A stretch of 64,000 nucleotides of DNA, taken from Mycobacterium colombiense (GTDB lineage Bacteria; Actinomycetota; Actinomycetes; Mycobacteriales; Mycobacteriaceae). A program made the translations under genes and the position numbers. Shown here in pieces: positions 8,139 through 17,136 of this stretch; the first letter of the stretch is position 1, and every line of letters begins with the position of its first letter. The stretch covers positions 166,485-230,484 of the forward strand of contig NZ_LZSX01000089.1 in NCBI RefSeq assembly GCF_001665835.1. The letters are read 5' to 3'. The notes beneath the pieces are model-generated. The model made no database searches. It had not been told where the DNA came from and saw only the letters and a program-made list of their open reading frames with translations.

Positions 8139-9029
8139 TTACAGCCGCGCCGCCACGTCCGCGGCGCGATGTACTTGATTGACATCCGAGCTCGTCGGGA
8201 TGAGCTGAACCTCGTCGGTGCCGATGTCCTCGAACCGGCGCAACACGTCCAACAGCTCGTCTTCACTGCCGGCCCAGCCCGTCATCGGCGCCATAGCGTC
8301 GACGTACTCGGCCGGTATCCAGTTCATGTACCGGCGCAGATGACGGTGGATCTGGCCGCGAGACTCCTCCGGGGATCCGAACGCGAACCAGAACGACGTA
8401 ATCAGGTGCGGTTTGGGCTTGCCGGCCCGGGCCCAGGCCTCCCGGGTCACGTCGAACAGCTCGTTCTGCTTGGCGACATCGAGGTCAAGGGTGGTACCCG
8501 CCAGCCCGTCGGCCCACGCGGCCGCGCTGCGGATGGTTTTCGGCCCGATACTGCCGACGAACAGGGGCGGACCGCCGGGCTGGACCGGCGCCGGCCCGAC
8601 GGGCAGTACCGAGTCGGTGGTCTTCTCCCCCGCCCAGACGCGCTTCATCACGGCAACGCGTTCGGCCATGCCGCGCATCGTCTGCGTCGCCGGGTCGGCG
8701 CTGACGGCGTGGTAGTCCTCGTGCCGGCCGCCCACCCCGATTCCGACGGTCAGCCGGCCGCCGCTGAGCAGGTCACCGGTCGCCAGCCCCTTGGCGAGCA
8801 TGACGGGATCGTGCAGCTGCGGCACGATGACGGTCGTCAGCAGCCGCACCCGGTTGGTCCAGGCGGCCAGCGCGCCCAGCAACGTCAGGTTGTCCGGGTT
8901 GTCGAAGGCGATCCGCTCGCCCCAGCACAGCGAAGAGAACGGGCCCTCGTCGATGGCGCGCGCCCACGTCTCGAGCACCGTCGCATCCAGATCGGGCTCC
9001 ATCACCGGCATCGTCATCGCAATCCGCAC
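8139..9029 (-). CDS. LLM-class F420-dependent oxidoreductase
   Basis: 296 residues from the GTG at 9029 (VRIAMTMPVM); the frame continues upstream but would overlap the divergent VOC gene. Luciferase-like TIM-barrel features: GLATGDLLSGGRLTVGIGVGGR after strand 4, PPLFVGSIGPKTIR, and a C-terminal region typical of the F420-dependent group. It should transfer hydride between F420H2 and an unknown substrate. Assignment to F420 rather than FMN rests on resemblance to mycobacterial relatives. Confidence 0.8.
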   Translation of the reverse strand: MRIAMTMPVMEPDLDATVLETWARAIDEGPFSSLCWGERIAFDNPDNLTLLGALAAWTNRVRLLTTVIVPQLHDPVMLAKGLATGDLLSGGRLTVGIGVGGRHEDYHAVSADPATQTMRGMAERVAVMKRVWAGEKTTDSVLPVGPAPVQPGGPPLFVGSIGPKTIRSAAAWADGLAGTTLDLDVAKQNELFDVTREAWARAGKPKPHLITSFWFAFGSPEESRGQIHRHLRRYMNWIPAEYVDAMAPMTGWAGSEDELLDVLRRFEDIGTDEVQLIPTSSDVNQVHRAADVAARL

Positions 9030-9074
9030 GACGGCGATTCTGACATGTTTGATATGCGGCCCTTCAGTGGAACC

Positions 9075-9497
9075 ATGGGGCGAGTGGCGTTCACCAGTAG
9101 TTCCATCGCACATGTCCGACTGACCGTGACCGATATCGAGCGGTCGCGGCAGTTCTACGAGAGCGTGTTCGGTTGGCCGGTGTTGATCGAAGTTCCCGAG
9201 AATGCCGACGAACCCACCCGCAACCAGTTGAGCTTCCTGTACGGCGGCGTCATCTACGACCTCGGCGGGACGCTGCTCGGGCTGCGGCCGGTCGCCGCCG
9301 ACCGCTTCAACGAGGACCGCGTCGGCCTCGACCACATTGCCTTCCGGCTCGCCAGCAAAGATGAATTGGATTCGGCGGCAGCGCATCTCGACGAACTCAG
9401 CGTGGCCCACGAGCCGGTCAAAGACATCGGGCCGTCCTACATCCTGGAGTTCCGCGATCCCGACAACATCGCCCTGGAGCTAACCGCGCCCAAGTAG
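9075..9497 (+). CDS. VOC (glyoxalase/bleomycin-resistance fold) protein
   Basis: 140 residues from the ATG at 9075; in-frame ATGs at 9045 and 9054 and a GTG at 9084 are alternatives, and no strong ribosome site decides. Two beta-alpha-beta3 modules: HVRLTVTDIERSRQFYESVFGWP with metal-type His, LDHIAF in the middle, and a C-terminal ILEFRDPDNIALEL with the metal-type Glu. Substrate unknown. A second VOC gene follows 46 bp downstream on the same strand, so they are probably co-transcribed. Confidence 0.8.
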   Translation: MGRVAFTSSSIAHVRLTVTDIERSRQFYESVFGWPVLIEVPENADEPTRNQLSFLYGGVIYDLGGTLLGLRPVAADRFNEDRVGLDHIAFRLASKDELDSAAAHLDELSVAHEPVKDIGPSYILEFRDPDNIALELTAPK

Positions 9498-9543
9498 CGC
9501 GGCGTTGTCGCGCCGGTCGCGCAGTGGTTGACTGGAAAGAACT

Positions 9544-9933
9544 ATGACCATCAGTTTCAACCACACCATCGTCGCGTCACGCGACAAACGCGAATCCGCC
9601 GAGTTTCTCGCCGAGCTGTTCGGCCTGCCCGGCCCAAAGCCCTTCGGCCACTTCATGGTTGTCGAGCTCGAGCACGGCGTGAGCCTCGACTACGCGGATG
9701 CCGCTGAAGGGGCGGACATCCCACGCCAGCACTACGCGTTCTTGGTGTCCGAGCAGGAGTTCGACACCATTTACGGCAAGATCACATCGCGCAATTTGCA
9801 GCACTGGGCGGACCCGGGCGCCAAACGACCCGGCGAAATCAACCAACGGGACGGCGGGCGCGGCGTGTACTTCCTCGATCCATCGGGGCACGCCATGGAG
9901 ATCCTCACGCGCCCCTACGGCTCTGGCAGCTGA
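9544..9933 (+). CDS. VOC family protein
   Basis: 129 residues, ATG with a GGAAAG ribosome site at 9535-9540. The VOC fold shows FNHTIVASRDKRESAEFLAELF at the start, HYAFLV mid-way and YFLDPSGHAMEILTRPYG at the end, supplying His/Glu metal positions. The central glyoxalase catalytic Glu cannot be assigned by eye. Substrate unknown; resistance-type and dioxygenase-type roles are both possible. Confidence 0.8.
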   Translation: MTISFNHTIVASRDKRESAEFLAELFGLPGPKPFGHFMVVELEHGVSLDYADAAEGADIPRQHYAFLVSEQEFDTIYGKITSRNLQHWADPGAKRPGEINQRDGGRGVYFLDPSGHAMEILTRPYGSGS

Positions 9934-9966
9934 GCGCGACCGGCGACCATCAGGTTCGCCGGGAGC

Positions 9967-10395
9967 TCACTCGTCGATGTTCGTTTCGTCCACGTCGTGC
10001 CGCACAACCCGCACCTTGCCGTGCGGTAGGCACGCAGCATATCCGTGGTACTTGCCATACAGCTCCCACGCGGTGACATCGTCGTCCGGAGGCACGTCGA
10101 TCTTGTGACCGTCGGAGAACTCGAGGTGGAGATCTCCGGTGTCAAACCAATCAATACCCGTGCAGTTTTGCCCGGAGAAATCAAAGAGCGGACGCACCTG
10201 GTTGGCCGGGTCGGTCGGATCGATCGCGACCACTTCCGCGGGGGCGGTAGCAAGGGCCGGCAGGGTCAAGCGCAGAGGTACCGAGATGACAAGCTCGTTG
10301 TCATCGTCGAAATTCAGAACCAAACCATCGCGGAACATGATCCGCTGTAACGCACACCCCTCGAGCCAATGCTCGATCATTTTCGGTTCAGCCAT
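9967..10395 (-). CDS. DUF6188-like hypothetical protein
   Basis: 142 residues from the ATG at 10395, with GGAGTGG a few bases upstream; a longer frame to 10443 lacks a ribosome site. Acidic, Trp/Asp-rich, no signal or membrane helix. A pattern of the type W..G..L......G..L.F....L.I and a later DLHLEFSDGHKIDVPPDD..AWELYGKYHGYAACLPHGKVRV resembles the small DUF6188 immunity-like proteins. That family label is tentative and function unknown. Confidence 0.65.
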   Translation of the reverse strand: MAEPKMIEHWLEGCALQRIMFRDGLVLNFDDDNELVISVPLRLTLPALATAPAEVVAIDPTDPANQVRPLFDFSGQNCTGIDWFDTGDLHLEFSDGHKIDVPPDDDVTAWELYGKYHGYAACLPHGKVRVVRHDVDETNIDE

Positions 10396-10467
10396 AAATA
10401 TCCACTCCGTCCTCGATATGCCAAGTGCACAAACGGCGCGCACCGCTCGGCAGAGCGTCAGGTGATT

Positions 10468-10498
10468 TGGGTTCCCGCGCAGCTGCGCAGTTAACCCA
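10468..10498 (-). terminator. hairpin downstream of the Rrf2 gene
   Basis: Outer arms TGGGTT (10468-10473) and AACCCA (10493-10498) enclose the 12-bp palindrome GCGCAGCTGCGC (10477-10488). It lies 56 bp past the Rrf2 stop in its direction of transcription, and before the DUF6188-like gene's coding region. Confidence 0.4.
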
Positions 10499-10553
10499 TC
10501 CAGGGTCAGGATTTCTTGGGTGGCGTACGCATCGAGGACGGCGTGCGTTGCCC

Positions 10554-11039
10554 CTAGTCGCCGGTGCGCGCTGTGCCGTGCCGCTGGTTTTCCTGCTTGC
10601 GGTAGTCATCGGCCAGTTGCGCGACATGCTTGGGCAGGCCACCGGTGGCGACGTCGGCCAGCGTCGTCTCTTCCAGGACCAACCGCATGCTGGCCCGCAG
10701 CGCGCGCCAGACGTCGGTGAGCGCGGCCGTCGGCCCGGAGTACGGCAAGTCACCGAGCCCGATGTCACGGACGCTGGCCAGCGGGCCGTCGATACAGCGC
10801 AACACGTCGGCGATGCTGATGTCTTTCCCGGACCGGGCCAATTCGTAGCCGCCCTCGCGACCGCGGTGGCTTCGCACCAGCCGGTCGGTGCGCAGGTTGG
10901 TCAGGATGTCGACGAGAAATTGCGGCGGAATGCCCTGGGCATGGGCCAAATCGTCGGTCTTCACCAGCGTTCCGTCGGGCACCGTGGCGAGCTGAATCAT
11001 CGCCCGCACGGCATACTCCGCCTTCGCCGACATGCGCAC
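10554..11039 (-). CDS. Rrf2-family transcriptional regulator (Rv1287-like)
   Basis: 161 residues. The N-terminal winged helix (SAKAEYAVRAMIQLA, GIPPQFLVDILTNLRTDRLVRSHRGREGGY) is the Rrf2 signature. The effector loop (residues about 88-105, VRDIGLGDLPYSG) lacks the three cysteines that hold an Fe-S cluster in IscR/NsrR, and the protein has a single Cys in DVLRCIDG. It is therefore closer to CymR-type Rrf2 proteins, which sense cysteine supply through a partner. It sits 57 bp downstream of cysNC, suggesting control of sulfate assimilation (inference). Confidence 0.9.
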   Translation of the reverse strand: MRMSAKAEYAVRAMIQLATVPDGTLVKTDDLAHAQGIPPQFLVDILTNLRTDRLVRSHRGREGGYELARSGKDISIADVLRCIDGPLASVRDIGLGDLPYSGPTAALTDVWRALRASMRLVLEETTLADVATGGLPKHVAQLADDYRKQENQRHGTARTGD

Positions 11040-11096
11040 TCACAGGATTGTGCCACCCGACGACGCTATTTCGGCGCAGCCTGGCTGATCTGGCGG

Positions 11097-12938
11097 CTAC
11101 CCGCGTGATTCGAGCAGGTCGACGATCCGCTGCGCCTGCTCCTCGACGGTACCGTCCGGGGTCAGCCGCAGATCGGGGTTCACCGGCGCCTGATACGGGC
11201 TGTCGATGCCGGTGAACTGGCTGATCTCACCCGCGCGGGCCTTGGCGTACAGACCCTTGGGATCACGCTTTTCGCATTCCTCTATCGGGGTGTCGCAGAA
11301 CACCTCGATGAAATCGAAGCCGGCCTCGGCGTGCACGTTGCGGGCCAGTTCGCGCTGCTCGGCCAGCGGGCTGATCGCCGGCACCAGCACGACGTTGCCG
11401 CAGTCGGCGAGCACCGCCGCCACATGCGCCAGCCTGCGCAGGTTTTCGGCTCGGTCGGCCATGGAAAAGCCCAGGTCGGCGTTCAAGCCATGCCGCAGAT
11501 TGTCGCCGTCGAGAACGTATGCCGGAATTCCCTTTTGGAGCAGCTTCTGCTCGACCAGCATCGCCACCGATGACTTGCCGGAGCCGGACAAACCGGTGAA
11601 CCACACCGTCCTGCCCCGAGGCCGCGCCTCGGCGACGGCGGATGACTTGTGCCGCACCGTGTTCGGGCTCGCAGCCTGCGCCGACACGTCGCGCAGCACC
11701 ATGCCGGCCGCCACCGTTCCGTTGGTGTGCGGGTCGATGAGGATGAACGAGCCGGTGCTGGCGTTGCGCGTGTACTCGTCGAGCAGCAGCGGCACCTGGG
11801 TGCGCAGCGAGATGCGGCCGAGTTCGTTGAGCTTCAACGCCGTTGCCGTCTTGTCGCGATGCAGCGTGTTGACGTCGAGCCGGTAGTCGAGCGCGGTCAC
11901 CTTGGCATGCGTGGTGCGGGTGGTGTGCTTGATGACGTAGTCGCGGCCGGGTTCGAGGGCCGCGCTGTCGGCCATCCAGCAGACCGTCGCGTCGAACTCC
12001 TGCGCGACCCGGGGCTGATTGTGGGTGCGGGCGATCAAATCGCCGCGCGAGATGTCGATCTCGTCGGCCAGAGTCAGCGATACGGCCATCGGCGAAAACG
12101 CTTCTTGCACTGGACCATTCGGCCCATCGATCGCGGTGATCCGGGTTTGCTTGCCGACGGGCAGCACCACCACCTCATCGCCGGGACGCATGACCCCGCT
12201 GGCGACGGTACCGGCGTAGCTGCGGTGGTCCTGGTGCTCGCGGGTGTGCGGGCGGATGACGTACTGCACCGGGAACCGCACGTCGACCATGTTGCGGTCA
12301 CCCGCGATGTACACCTCCTCGAGGTGCGACAGCAACGCCGGTCCCTCGTACCACGGTGTCTGGTCCGACTTGGTCACCACGTTGTCGCCGTGCAGGGCCG
12401 AAATCGGGATGGTGGCCACGTCGTGCACGTCCAGACGCGCGGCGAAGGCGTGGAATTCGTCCCGGATCGCCTCGAACTTCCCTCTGTCCCAACCGATCAG
12501 GTCCATCTTGTTGACCGCGAGCACAATGTGCTGGATGCCCAGCAGGGACGCCAGGAAGGCGTGCCTGCGGGACTGTTCGAGCAAACCGTGACGCGCATCG
12601 ACCAGCACGATCACCAGTTGCGCCGTCGACGCGCCGGTCACCATGTTGCGGGTGTACTGGATGTGGCCGGGGGTGTCGGCGATGATGAATTTCCGCTTGG
12701 GAGTGGCGAAGTAGCGGTAGGCGACGTCGATCGTGATGCCCTGCTCGCGCTCGGCGCGCAGGCCGTCGGTCACCAGCGCCAGGTCGGTGTAGTCGTGACC
12801 GCGGTCCTTGGACGTCTGCTCCACCGCCGCCCACTGGTCTTCCATCACGGCCTTGGAGTCATAGAGCAGCCGACCGATCAGGGTGGACTTGCCGTCGTCG
12901 ACGGAACCCGCAGTGGCCAAGCGCAATAGCGTTGTCAT
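11097..12938 (-). CDS. cysN: bifunctional sulfate adenylyltransferase GTPase subunit / APS kinase (CysNC)
   Basis: 613 residues. Residues 1-430 are an EF-Tu-like GTPase: GSVDDGKST P-loop (11-19), GITIDVA switch I, DTPGH (88-92), NKMD (143-146), then two beta-barrel domains. Residues 444-613 are APS kinase with its own P-loop GLSGSGKSS (449-457), DGDNLRHGL and an ISPLAEQRE loop. With CysD it makes APS from sulfate and ATP, driven by GTP, and the fused kinase makes PAPS. The start codon overlaps the cysD stop (TGATG), indicating translational coupling. Confidence 0.97.
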   Translation of the reverse strand: MTTLLRLATAGSVDDGKSTLIGRLLYDSKAVMEDQWAAVEQTSKDRGHDYTDLALVTDGLRAEREQGITIDVAYRYFATPKRKFIIADTPGHIQYTRNMVTGASTAQLVIVLVDARHGLLEQSRRHAFLASLLGIQHIVLAVNKMDLIGWDRGKFEAIRDEFHAFAARLDVHDVATIPISALHGDNVVTKSDQTPWYEGPALLSHLEEVYIAGDRNMVDVRFPVQYVIRPHTREHQDHRSYAGTVASGVMRPGDEVVVLPVGKQTRITAIDGPNGPVQEAFSPMAVSLTLADEIDISRGDLIARTHNQPRVAQEFDATVCWMADSAALEPGRDYVIKHTTRTTHAKVTALDYRLDVNTLHRDKTATALKLNELGRISLRTQVPLLLDEYTRNASTGSFILIDPHTNGTVAAGMVLRDVSAQAASPNTVRHKSSAVAEARPRGRTVWFTGLSGSGKSSVAMLVEQKLLQKGIPAYVLDGDNLRHGLNADLGFSMADRAENLRRLAHVAAVLADCGNVVLVPAISPLAEQRELARNVHAEAGFDFIEVFCDTPIEECEKRDPKGLYAKARAGEISQFTGIDSPYQAPVNPDLRLTPDGTVEEQAQRIVDLLESRG

Positions 12939-13867
12939 CAGAAGTATCCCTGCCGTTTGCGGTCTTCCATGCCGGCCTCCGAGATCCGGTCGTCAGCTCG
13001 GGTGGCCCCGCGTTCGGTCAGCCGCGACACCGCGGTCTCGGCGATGACCTCGTCCACGGTGACGGCCTTTGATTCCACGCAGCCGGTGCACGTGACGTCG
13101 CCGACGGTGCGGAACCGCACCGTCGCCTCGAATACGGGTTCGTCATCGCGCGGGTGCATGTTCTTGTCGACCGCCAGCAGCATGCCGTCGCGGCGAAACA
13201 CCCTGCGCTGGTGGGCGTAATAGATCGACGGCAGTGCGATGTTCTCGGCGCCGATGTAGGACCAGATGTCGAACTCGGTCCAGTTGGACAGCGGGAACAC
13301 CCGGATGTGCTCGCCCTTGTGATGCCGGCCGTTGTAGAGGTTCCACAGCTCGGGCCGCTGCGCCTTCGGATCCCACTGGCCGAACTCGTCGCGGAAGCTG
13401 AACACCCGTTCCTTGGCCCGGGCCTTCTCTTCGTCACGGCGCGCTCCCCCGAACGCGGCGTCGAACTTGTTCTCCCGGATGGCACGCAGCAGCGTGACGG
13501 TCTGGATCGGGTTGCGCCCCTGGCGCGGCTCGACGACCCGGCCGGCGTCGATGTCCTCCTGAACCGAGGCGACCACCAGGCGCACCCCGTGCTCGGCCAC
13601 CAACTCGTCGCGGGTCGCGATCACCTCGTCGAAGTTGTGCCCGGTGTCGACGTGCATCACCGGAAACGGCAGCCGCCCGGGACGGAAGGCGCGCAGCGCC
13701 AGGTGCAGCATGACGATGGAGTCCTTTCCGCCGGAGAACAGCAGCACCGGCCGCTCGAACTCCGCGGCCACCTCACGAATGATGTGGATCGCCTCTGCCT
13801 CCAGCGAGCGCAGATGACTCAACTCGTACTGTCCGGCGGCGGGTGCCACCGTCACATCACTGGTCAT
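12938..13867 (-). CDS. cysD: sulfate adenylyltransferase subunit 2 (CysD)
   Basis: 309 residues with the PP-loop SGGKDS (45-50) of ATP pyrophosphatases, and the CysD-specific HVDTGHNFDEVIATRDEL and GGARRDEEKARAKER segments. It catalyses adenylation of sulfate to APS together with the CysN GTPase. The ATG at 13867 has an AAGGAAG ribosome site. It is first gene of the cysD-cysNC (and perhaps Rrf2) transcript. A TAAGAT -10-like hexamer lies at 13916-13911 without a clear -35, so the promoter is only a suggestion. Confidence 0.97.
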   Translation of the reverse strand: MTSDVTVAPAAGQYELSHLRSLEAEAIHIIREVAAEFERPVLLFSGGKDSIVMLHLALRAFRPGRLPFPVMHVDTGHNFDEVIATRDELVAEHGVRLVVASVQEDIDAGRVVEPRQGRNPIQTVTLLRAIRENKFDAAFGGARRDEEKARAKERVFSFRDEFGQWDPKAQRPELWNLYNGRHHKGEHIRVFPLSNWTEFDIWSYIGAENIALPSIYYAHQRRVFRRDGMLLAVDKNMHPRDDEPVFEATVRFRTVGDVTCTGCVESKAVTVDEVIAETAVSRLTERGATRADDRISEAGMEDRKRQGYF

Positions 13868-14065
13868 AGCTTCCTTCGATTAAAACCTGGCAGAACTGAC
13901 CATATTTGGCATCTTAACGATAAATCAGAGCAGCTCGGCCCGGCGCTGTCAACCGCGGGACCTGCGGTCGGCGGTGCGCTGGCGCGCACACCGGTCACCG
14001 GACAGATCACGTCAAGAGTCGCGGCGACACTTTTGCCGCCGGTTGGGGTGCGAAAACATGTACGG

Positions 14066-14506
14066 ATGACTGCCACCCCTGAAACCGCCGGACCATCCGC
14101 GCCGAGCGGTCGCGACGTCATCGCGCAGTTCCTCCCCCAATCCCCGTTCGTCGTCAAGCTGGGCATCGTCGCCGACCGCCTCGAAGAGGACGAAGTGCGG
14201 CTGCGGCTGCCCTGGGACCCGTCCAACGTGACCATCGGCGACATGGTCCACGGCGGCGCCATCGCCACGCTCGCCGATCTCACCGTCATGGCGGCGGCCT
14301 GGTGCGGCGCGCAGGCACCGCCGGAGCTGCGGGGCGTGACGGTGTCCCTCACGCTGGACTTCATGGCGCCGGCCCGGGCCACCGACGTGATCGGCGTGGG
14401 ACGGATCCTGCGGCGCGGCCGGTCACTGGTCAACTGCGAGGCCGAGATCGTCGACCCACAGGGCACGCTGGTCGCCAAGGCGCTGGCAACCTACAAGATC
14501 GGTTGA
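14066..14506 (+). CDS. PaaI-like hotdog thioesterase
   Basis: 146 residues from the ATG at 14066. The hotdog fold is shown by MVHGGAIATLADLTVMAAAW, the conserved HGG-to-Asp segment of the PaaI/YbgC-like 4HBT group, then GVTVSLTLDFMAPARATD and RRGRSLVNCEAEI. It predicts hydrolysis of an acyl-CoA. The gene is divergent from cysD across a 198-bp gap and converges on carbonic anhydrase. I recall no counterpart at this place in M. tuberculosis. Confidence 0.85.
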   Translation: MTATPETAGPSAPSGRDVIAQFLPQSPFVVKLGIVADRLEEDEVRLRLPWDPSNVTIGDMVHGGAIATLADLTVMAAAWCGAQAPPELRGVTVSLTLDFMAPARATDVIGVGRILRRGRSLVNCEAEIVDPQGTLVAKALATYKIG

Positions 14507-14529
14507 GGTCGCGAGCGGCAGAGGCCGGA

Positions 14530-15021
14530 TCAGGGCTTGATTTCCTCGAGCCTGCCGGTGGCGACGTCGAAGACGAATCCGCGCACGGAGACGTGCTTGG
14601 TGACGAACGGGCTGCCCTCGATGCGGCGCAGCGATTGCCGGACATCCTCGGCGAGATCGGTGAAAGCCTCCGCCGCCCACGCTGGTTTGATCCCGGTCTC
14701 CTCCTGGATGCTGCGCTTGAAGTCGTCGTCGGCGAAGGTGAGCATGCCGCAGTCGGTGTGGTGAATCAGGATGATCTCCCGCGTCCCCAGCAATCGCTGG
14801 CTGATCGCCAGCGAGCGGACGACGTCGTCGGTGATGACTCCGCCGGCGTTGCGGATGACGTGGGCCTCCCCCTCGTTGAGTCCGAGGATGCGGTAGACGT
14901 CGAGCCGGGCGTCCATGCACGCGACGACCGCGACATGTTTGCCCGGCGGCATCGGCAGCGGCCCCTCGAAGGTGCTCGCATATTTGGCGTTGTTGGCCAG
15001 GTAATCATCGGTAACCGTCAC
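14530..15021 (-). CDS. canA: beta-carbonic anhydrase (Rv1284-like)
   Basis: 163 residues. Zinc ligands are Cys35, His88 and Cys91 (ACMDAR and HHTDCG), with the Asp37/Arg39 dyad. The set and numbering fit the M. tuberculosis Rv1284 enzyme. It interconverts CO2 and bicarbonate in the cytosol. It lies between the cys genes and the opp operon, as in M. tuberculosis. Confidence 0.95.
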   Translation of the reverse strand: MTVTDDYLANNAKYASTFEGPLPMPPGKHVAVVACMDARLDVYRILGLNEGEAHVIRNAGGVITDDVVRSLAISQRLLGTREIILIHHTDCGMLTFADDDFKRSIQEETGIKPAWAAEAFTDLAEDVRQSLRRIEGSPFVTKHVSVRGFVFDVATGRLEEIKP

Positions 15022-15235
15022 GCAAGCCTCCTCGCGAGTGTCGCGGCCTAAACCGTGCTGCGTTTGCTGCGCGGCTCGGTACCGCGGTGGATCCTAACAA
15101 CCGATCACACGCGATTCACGGGTCAGAATCAACCGGATCGGAAGGAGACCGAACGCGCCGGGCGACCGCAACGCGCGACGCTGCGCGGGCGGCTCGATAG
15201 CCTGTCCCAATGCGACGTGGGGTGTGCGGACCGGC

Positions 15236-16213
15236 ATGACTCGGTTTCTGGCACGCCGGTTGCTCAACTACGTGGTGCTGCTGGCGCTGGCATCGTTTCT
15301 GACGTTTTGGCTGACGTCGGTGGCCTTCAAGCCACTGGACAGCCTGCTGCAGCGCAGCCCGCGCCCGCCCCAGGCCGTGATCGACGCCAAGGCCCACACG
15401 CTCGGGCTGGATGAGCCGATACCGATCCGCTACGCGCACTGGGCGTCGCACGCCGTGCGTGGTGACTTCGGCAAGACCACCACCGGGCAGCCCGTCGGGA
15501 CGACCCTGTGGCGCCGTCTCGGAGTGACCCTGCGCCTGCTGATCATTGGTTCGCTGGTGGGCACCGTGCTGGGTATCGCGGCCGGGGCGTGGGGCGCCAT
15601 CCGGCAGTATCGACTCAGCGATCGTGTGGTCACCATGGTGGCGCTGCTGGTGCTCAGCACCCCGACATTCGTGATCGCCAGCCTGCTGATCCTCGGTGCG
15701 CTGCGGGTGAACTGGGCCGTGGGCATTCACATTTTCGACTACACCGGGGAGACCTCACCGGGTGTGACCGGCGGGATCGGCGCGCACCTGCTCGACCGGT
15801 TACGGCATCTGGTCTTGCCGTCGCTGACCCTGGCGCTGGCCGCCGCGGCGGGATACAGCCGTTATCAGCGCAACGCGATGCTGGACGTGCTGGGCCAGGA
15901 CTTCATTCGCACCGCGCGCGCCAAAGGACTCACCCGCCGGCGGGCGCTGGTCAAGCACGGGCTGCGCACCGCGCTGATCCCGCTGGCCACCCTGTTCGCC
16001 TACGGGGTGGCCGGCCTGGTGACCGGGGCGGTATTCGTGGAGAAGATCTTCGGATGGCACGGCATGGGTGAATGGCTGGTGCAGGGCATCGCGACTCAGG
16101 ACACCAACATCATCGCGGCCATCACCCTGTTCTCCGGCGCGGTGGTGCTGCTGGCCGGCCTGCTTTCGGACGTGTTCTACGCGGCCCTCGATCCGCGGGT
16201 CCGGGTGTCATGA
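15236..16213 (+). CDS. oppB: oligopeptide ABC transporter permease OppB
   Basis: 325 residues from the ATG at 15236 (a GTG at 15224 would add four residues). Six membrane segments, with an N-terminal helix, a periplasmic loop (residues about 40-95) and the BPD permease core. The EAA-like loop reads GQDFIRTARAKGLTRRRALVKHGLRTALIP, the coupling contact to OppD. Its stop overlaps the oppC start (ATGA). Confidence 0.95.
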   Translation: MTRFLARRLLNYVVLLALASFLTFWLTSVAFKPLDSLLQRSPRPPQAVIDAKAHTLGLDEPIPIRYAHWASHAVRGDFGKTTTGQPVGTTLWRRLGVTLRLLIIGSLVGTVLGIAAGAWGAIRQYRLSDRVVTMVALLVLSTPTFVIASLLILGALRVNWAVGIHIFDYTGETSPGVTGGIGAHLLDRLRHLVLPSLTLALAAAAGYSRYQRNAMLDVLGQDFIRTARAKGLTRRRALVKHGLRTALIPLATLFAYGVAGLVTGAVFVEKIFGWHGMGEWLVQGIATQDTNIIAAITLFSGAVVLLAGLLSDVFYAALDPRVRVS

Positions 16214-17136
16214 CGTCCCAGGCGAACATCGATGGCGCCCACGGTTTTTCGGGTCACGAGGTCGCGGGCTTCACCTCGCGGCGCACCCTGGTGCTTCGGC
16301 GGTTCGCCCGCAACAGGTTCGCGGTGGCGTCGCTGACGTTGTTGGTGCTGTTGTTCGTCGGCTGCTACGCGCTGCCCGCGGTGCTGCCCTATTCCTACGA
16401 GGACCTCGATTTCACCGCGCTGCTGCAGCCGCCGAACGCGCACCACTGGCTGGGCACCAACGCGCTGGGTCAAGATCTGCTGGCGCAGATCCTGCGCGGG
16501 ATGCAGAAGTCGATGCTGATCGGCGTCTGCGTCGCGGTAATCTCCACCGGCATCGCCGCCACCGTCGGGTCGATCGCAGGCTATTTCGGTGGCTGGCGCG
16601 ACCGCGCGCTGATGTGGGTGGTCGACCTGTTGTTGGTGGTGCCCAGCTTCATCCTCATCGCCATCGTGACGCCGCGCATCAAGAACTCGGCGAATGTCTT
16701 GATGCTGGTCCTGCTGCTGGCGGGGTTCGGCTGGATGGTCAGCTCGCGCATGGTGCGTGGCATGACCATGAGTCTGCGGGAACGCGAATTCATCCGGGCC
16801 GCAAGGTATATGGGGGTTTCCAGCCGCCGCATCATCGTCGGCCACGTGGTGCCCAACGTGGCGTCCATCTTGATCATCGACGCCGCGCTCAACGTCGCGT
16901 CGGCCATCCTGGCCGAAACCGGCCTGAGCTTCCTGGGTTTCGGCATTCAGCCACCCGACGTGTCGCTGGGGACGTTGATCGCCAACGGCACCCAATCCGC
17001 GACCACTTTTCCCTGGGTGTTTCTGTTTCCCGCGGGAGTGCTGGTACTGATCCTGGTGTGCGCCAACCTCACCGGTGACGGCCTGCGCGATGCGCTCGAC
17101 CCCGGCAGCGCGGTGCTCGGCGGTGGGGGCCGATGA
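16210..17136 (+). CDS. oppC: oligopeptide ABC transporter permease OppC
   Basis: 308 residues. OppC-type N-terminal segment before the first membrane helix, the family HWLGTNALGQDLLAQILRGMQ motif and the EAA loop REREFIRAARYMGVSSRRIIVGHVVPN. It pairs with OppB to form the membrane channel. It overlaps oppB and oppD by four bases each (ATGA). Confidence 0.95.
   Translation: MTSQANIDGAHGFSGHEVAGFTSRRTLVLRRFARNRFAVASLTLLVLLFVGCYALPAVLPYSYEDLDFTALLQPPNAHHWLGTNALGQDLLAQILRGMQKSMLIGVCVAVISTGIAATVGSIAGYFGGWRDRALMWVVDLLLVVPSFILIAIVTPRIKNSANVLMLVLLLAGFGWMVSSRMVRGMTMSLREREFIRAARYMGVSSRRIIVGHVVPNVASILIIDAALNVASAILAETGLSFLGFGIQPPDVSLGTLIANGTQSATTFPWVFLFPAGVLVLILVCANLTGDGLRDALDPGSAVLGGGGR

Noticed and set aside
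11649..12929. 426-codon plus-strand frame inside cysNC
   Set aside because: It is the complement of a well-identified gene; Val/His/Arg-rich, no motif.
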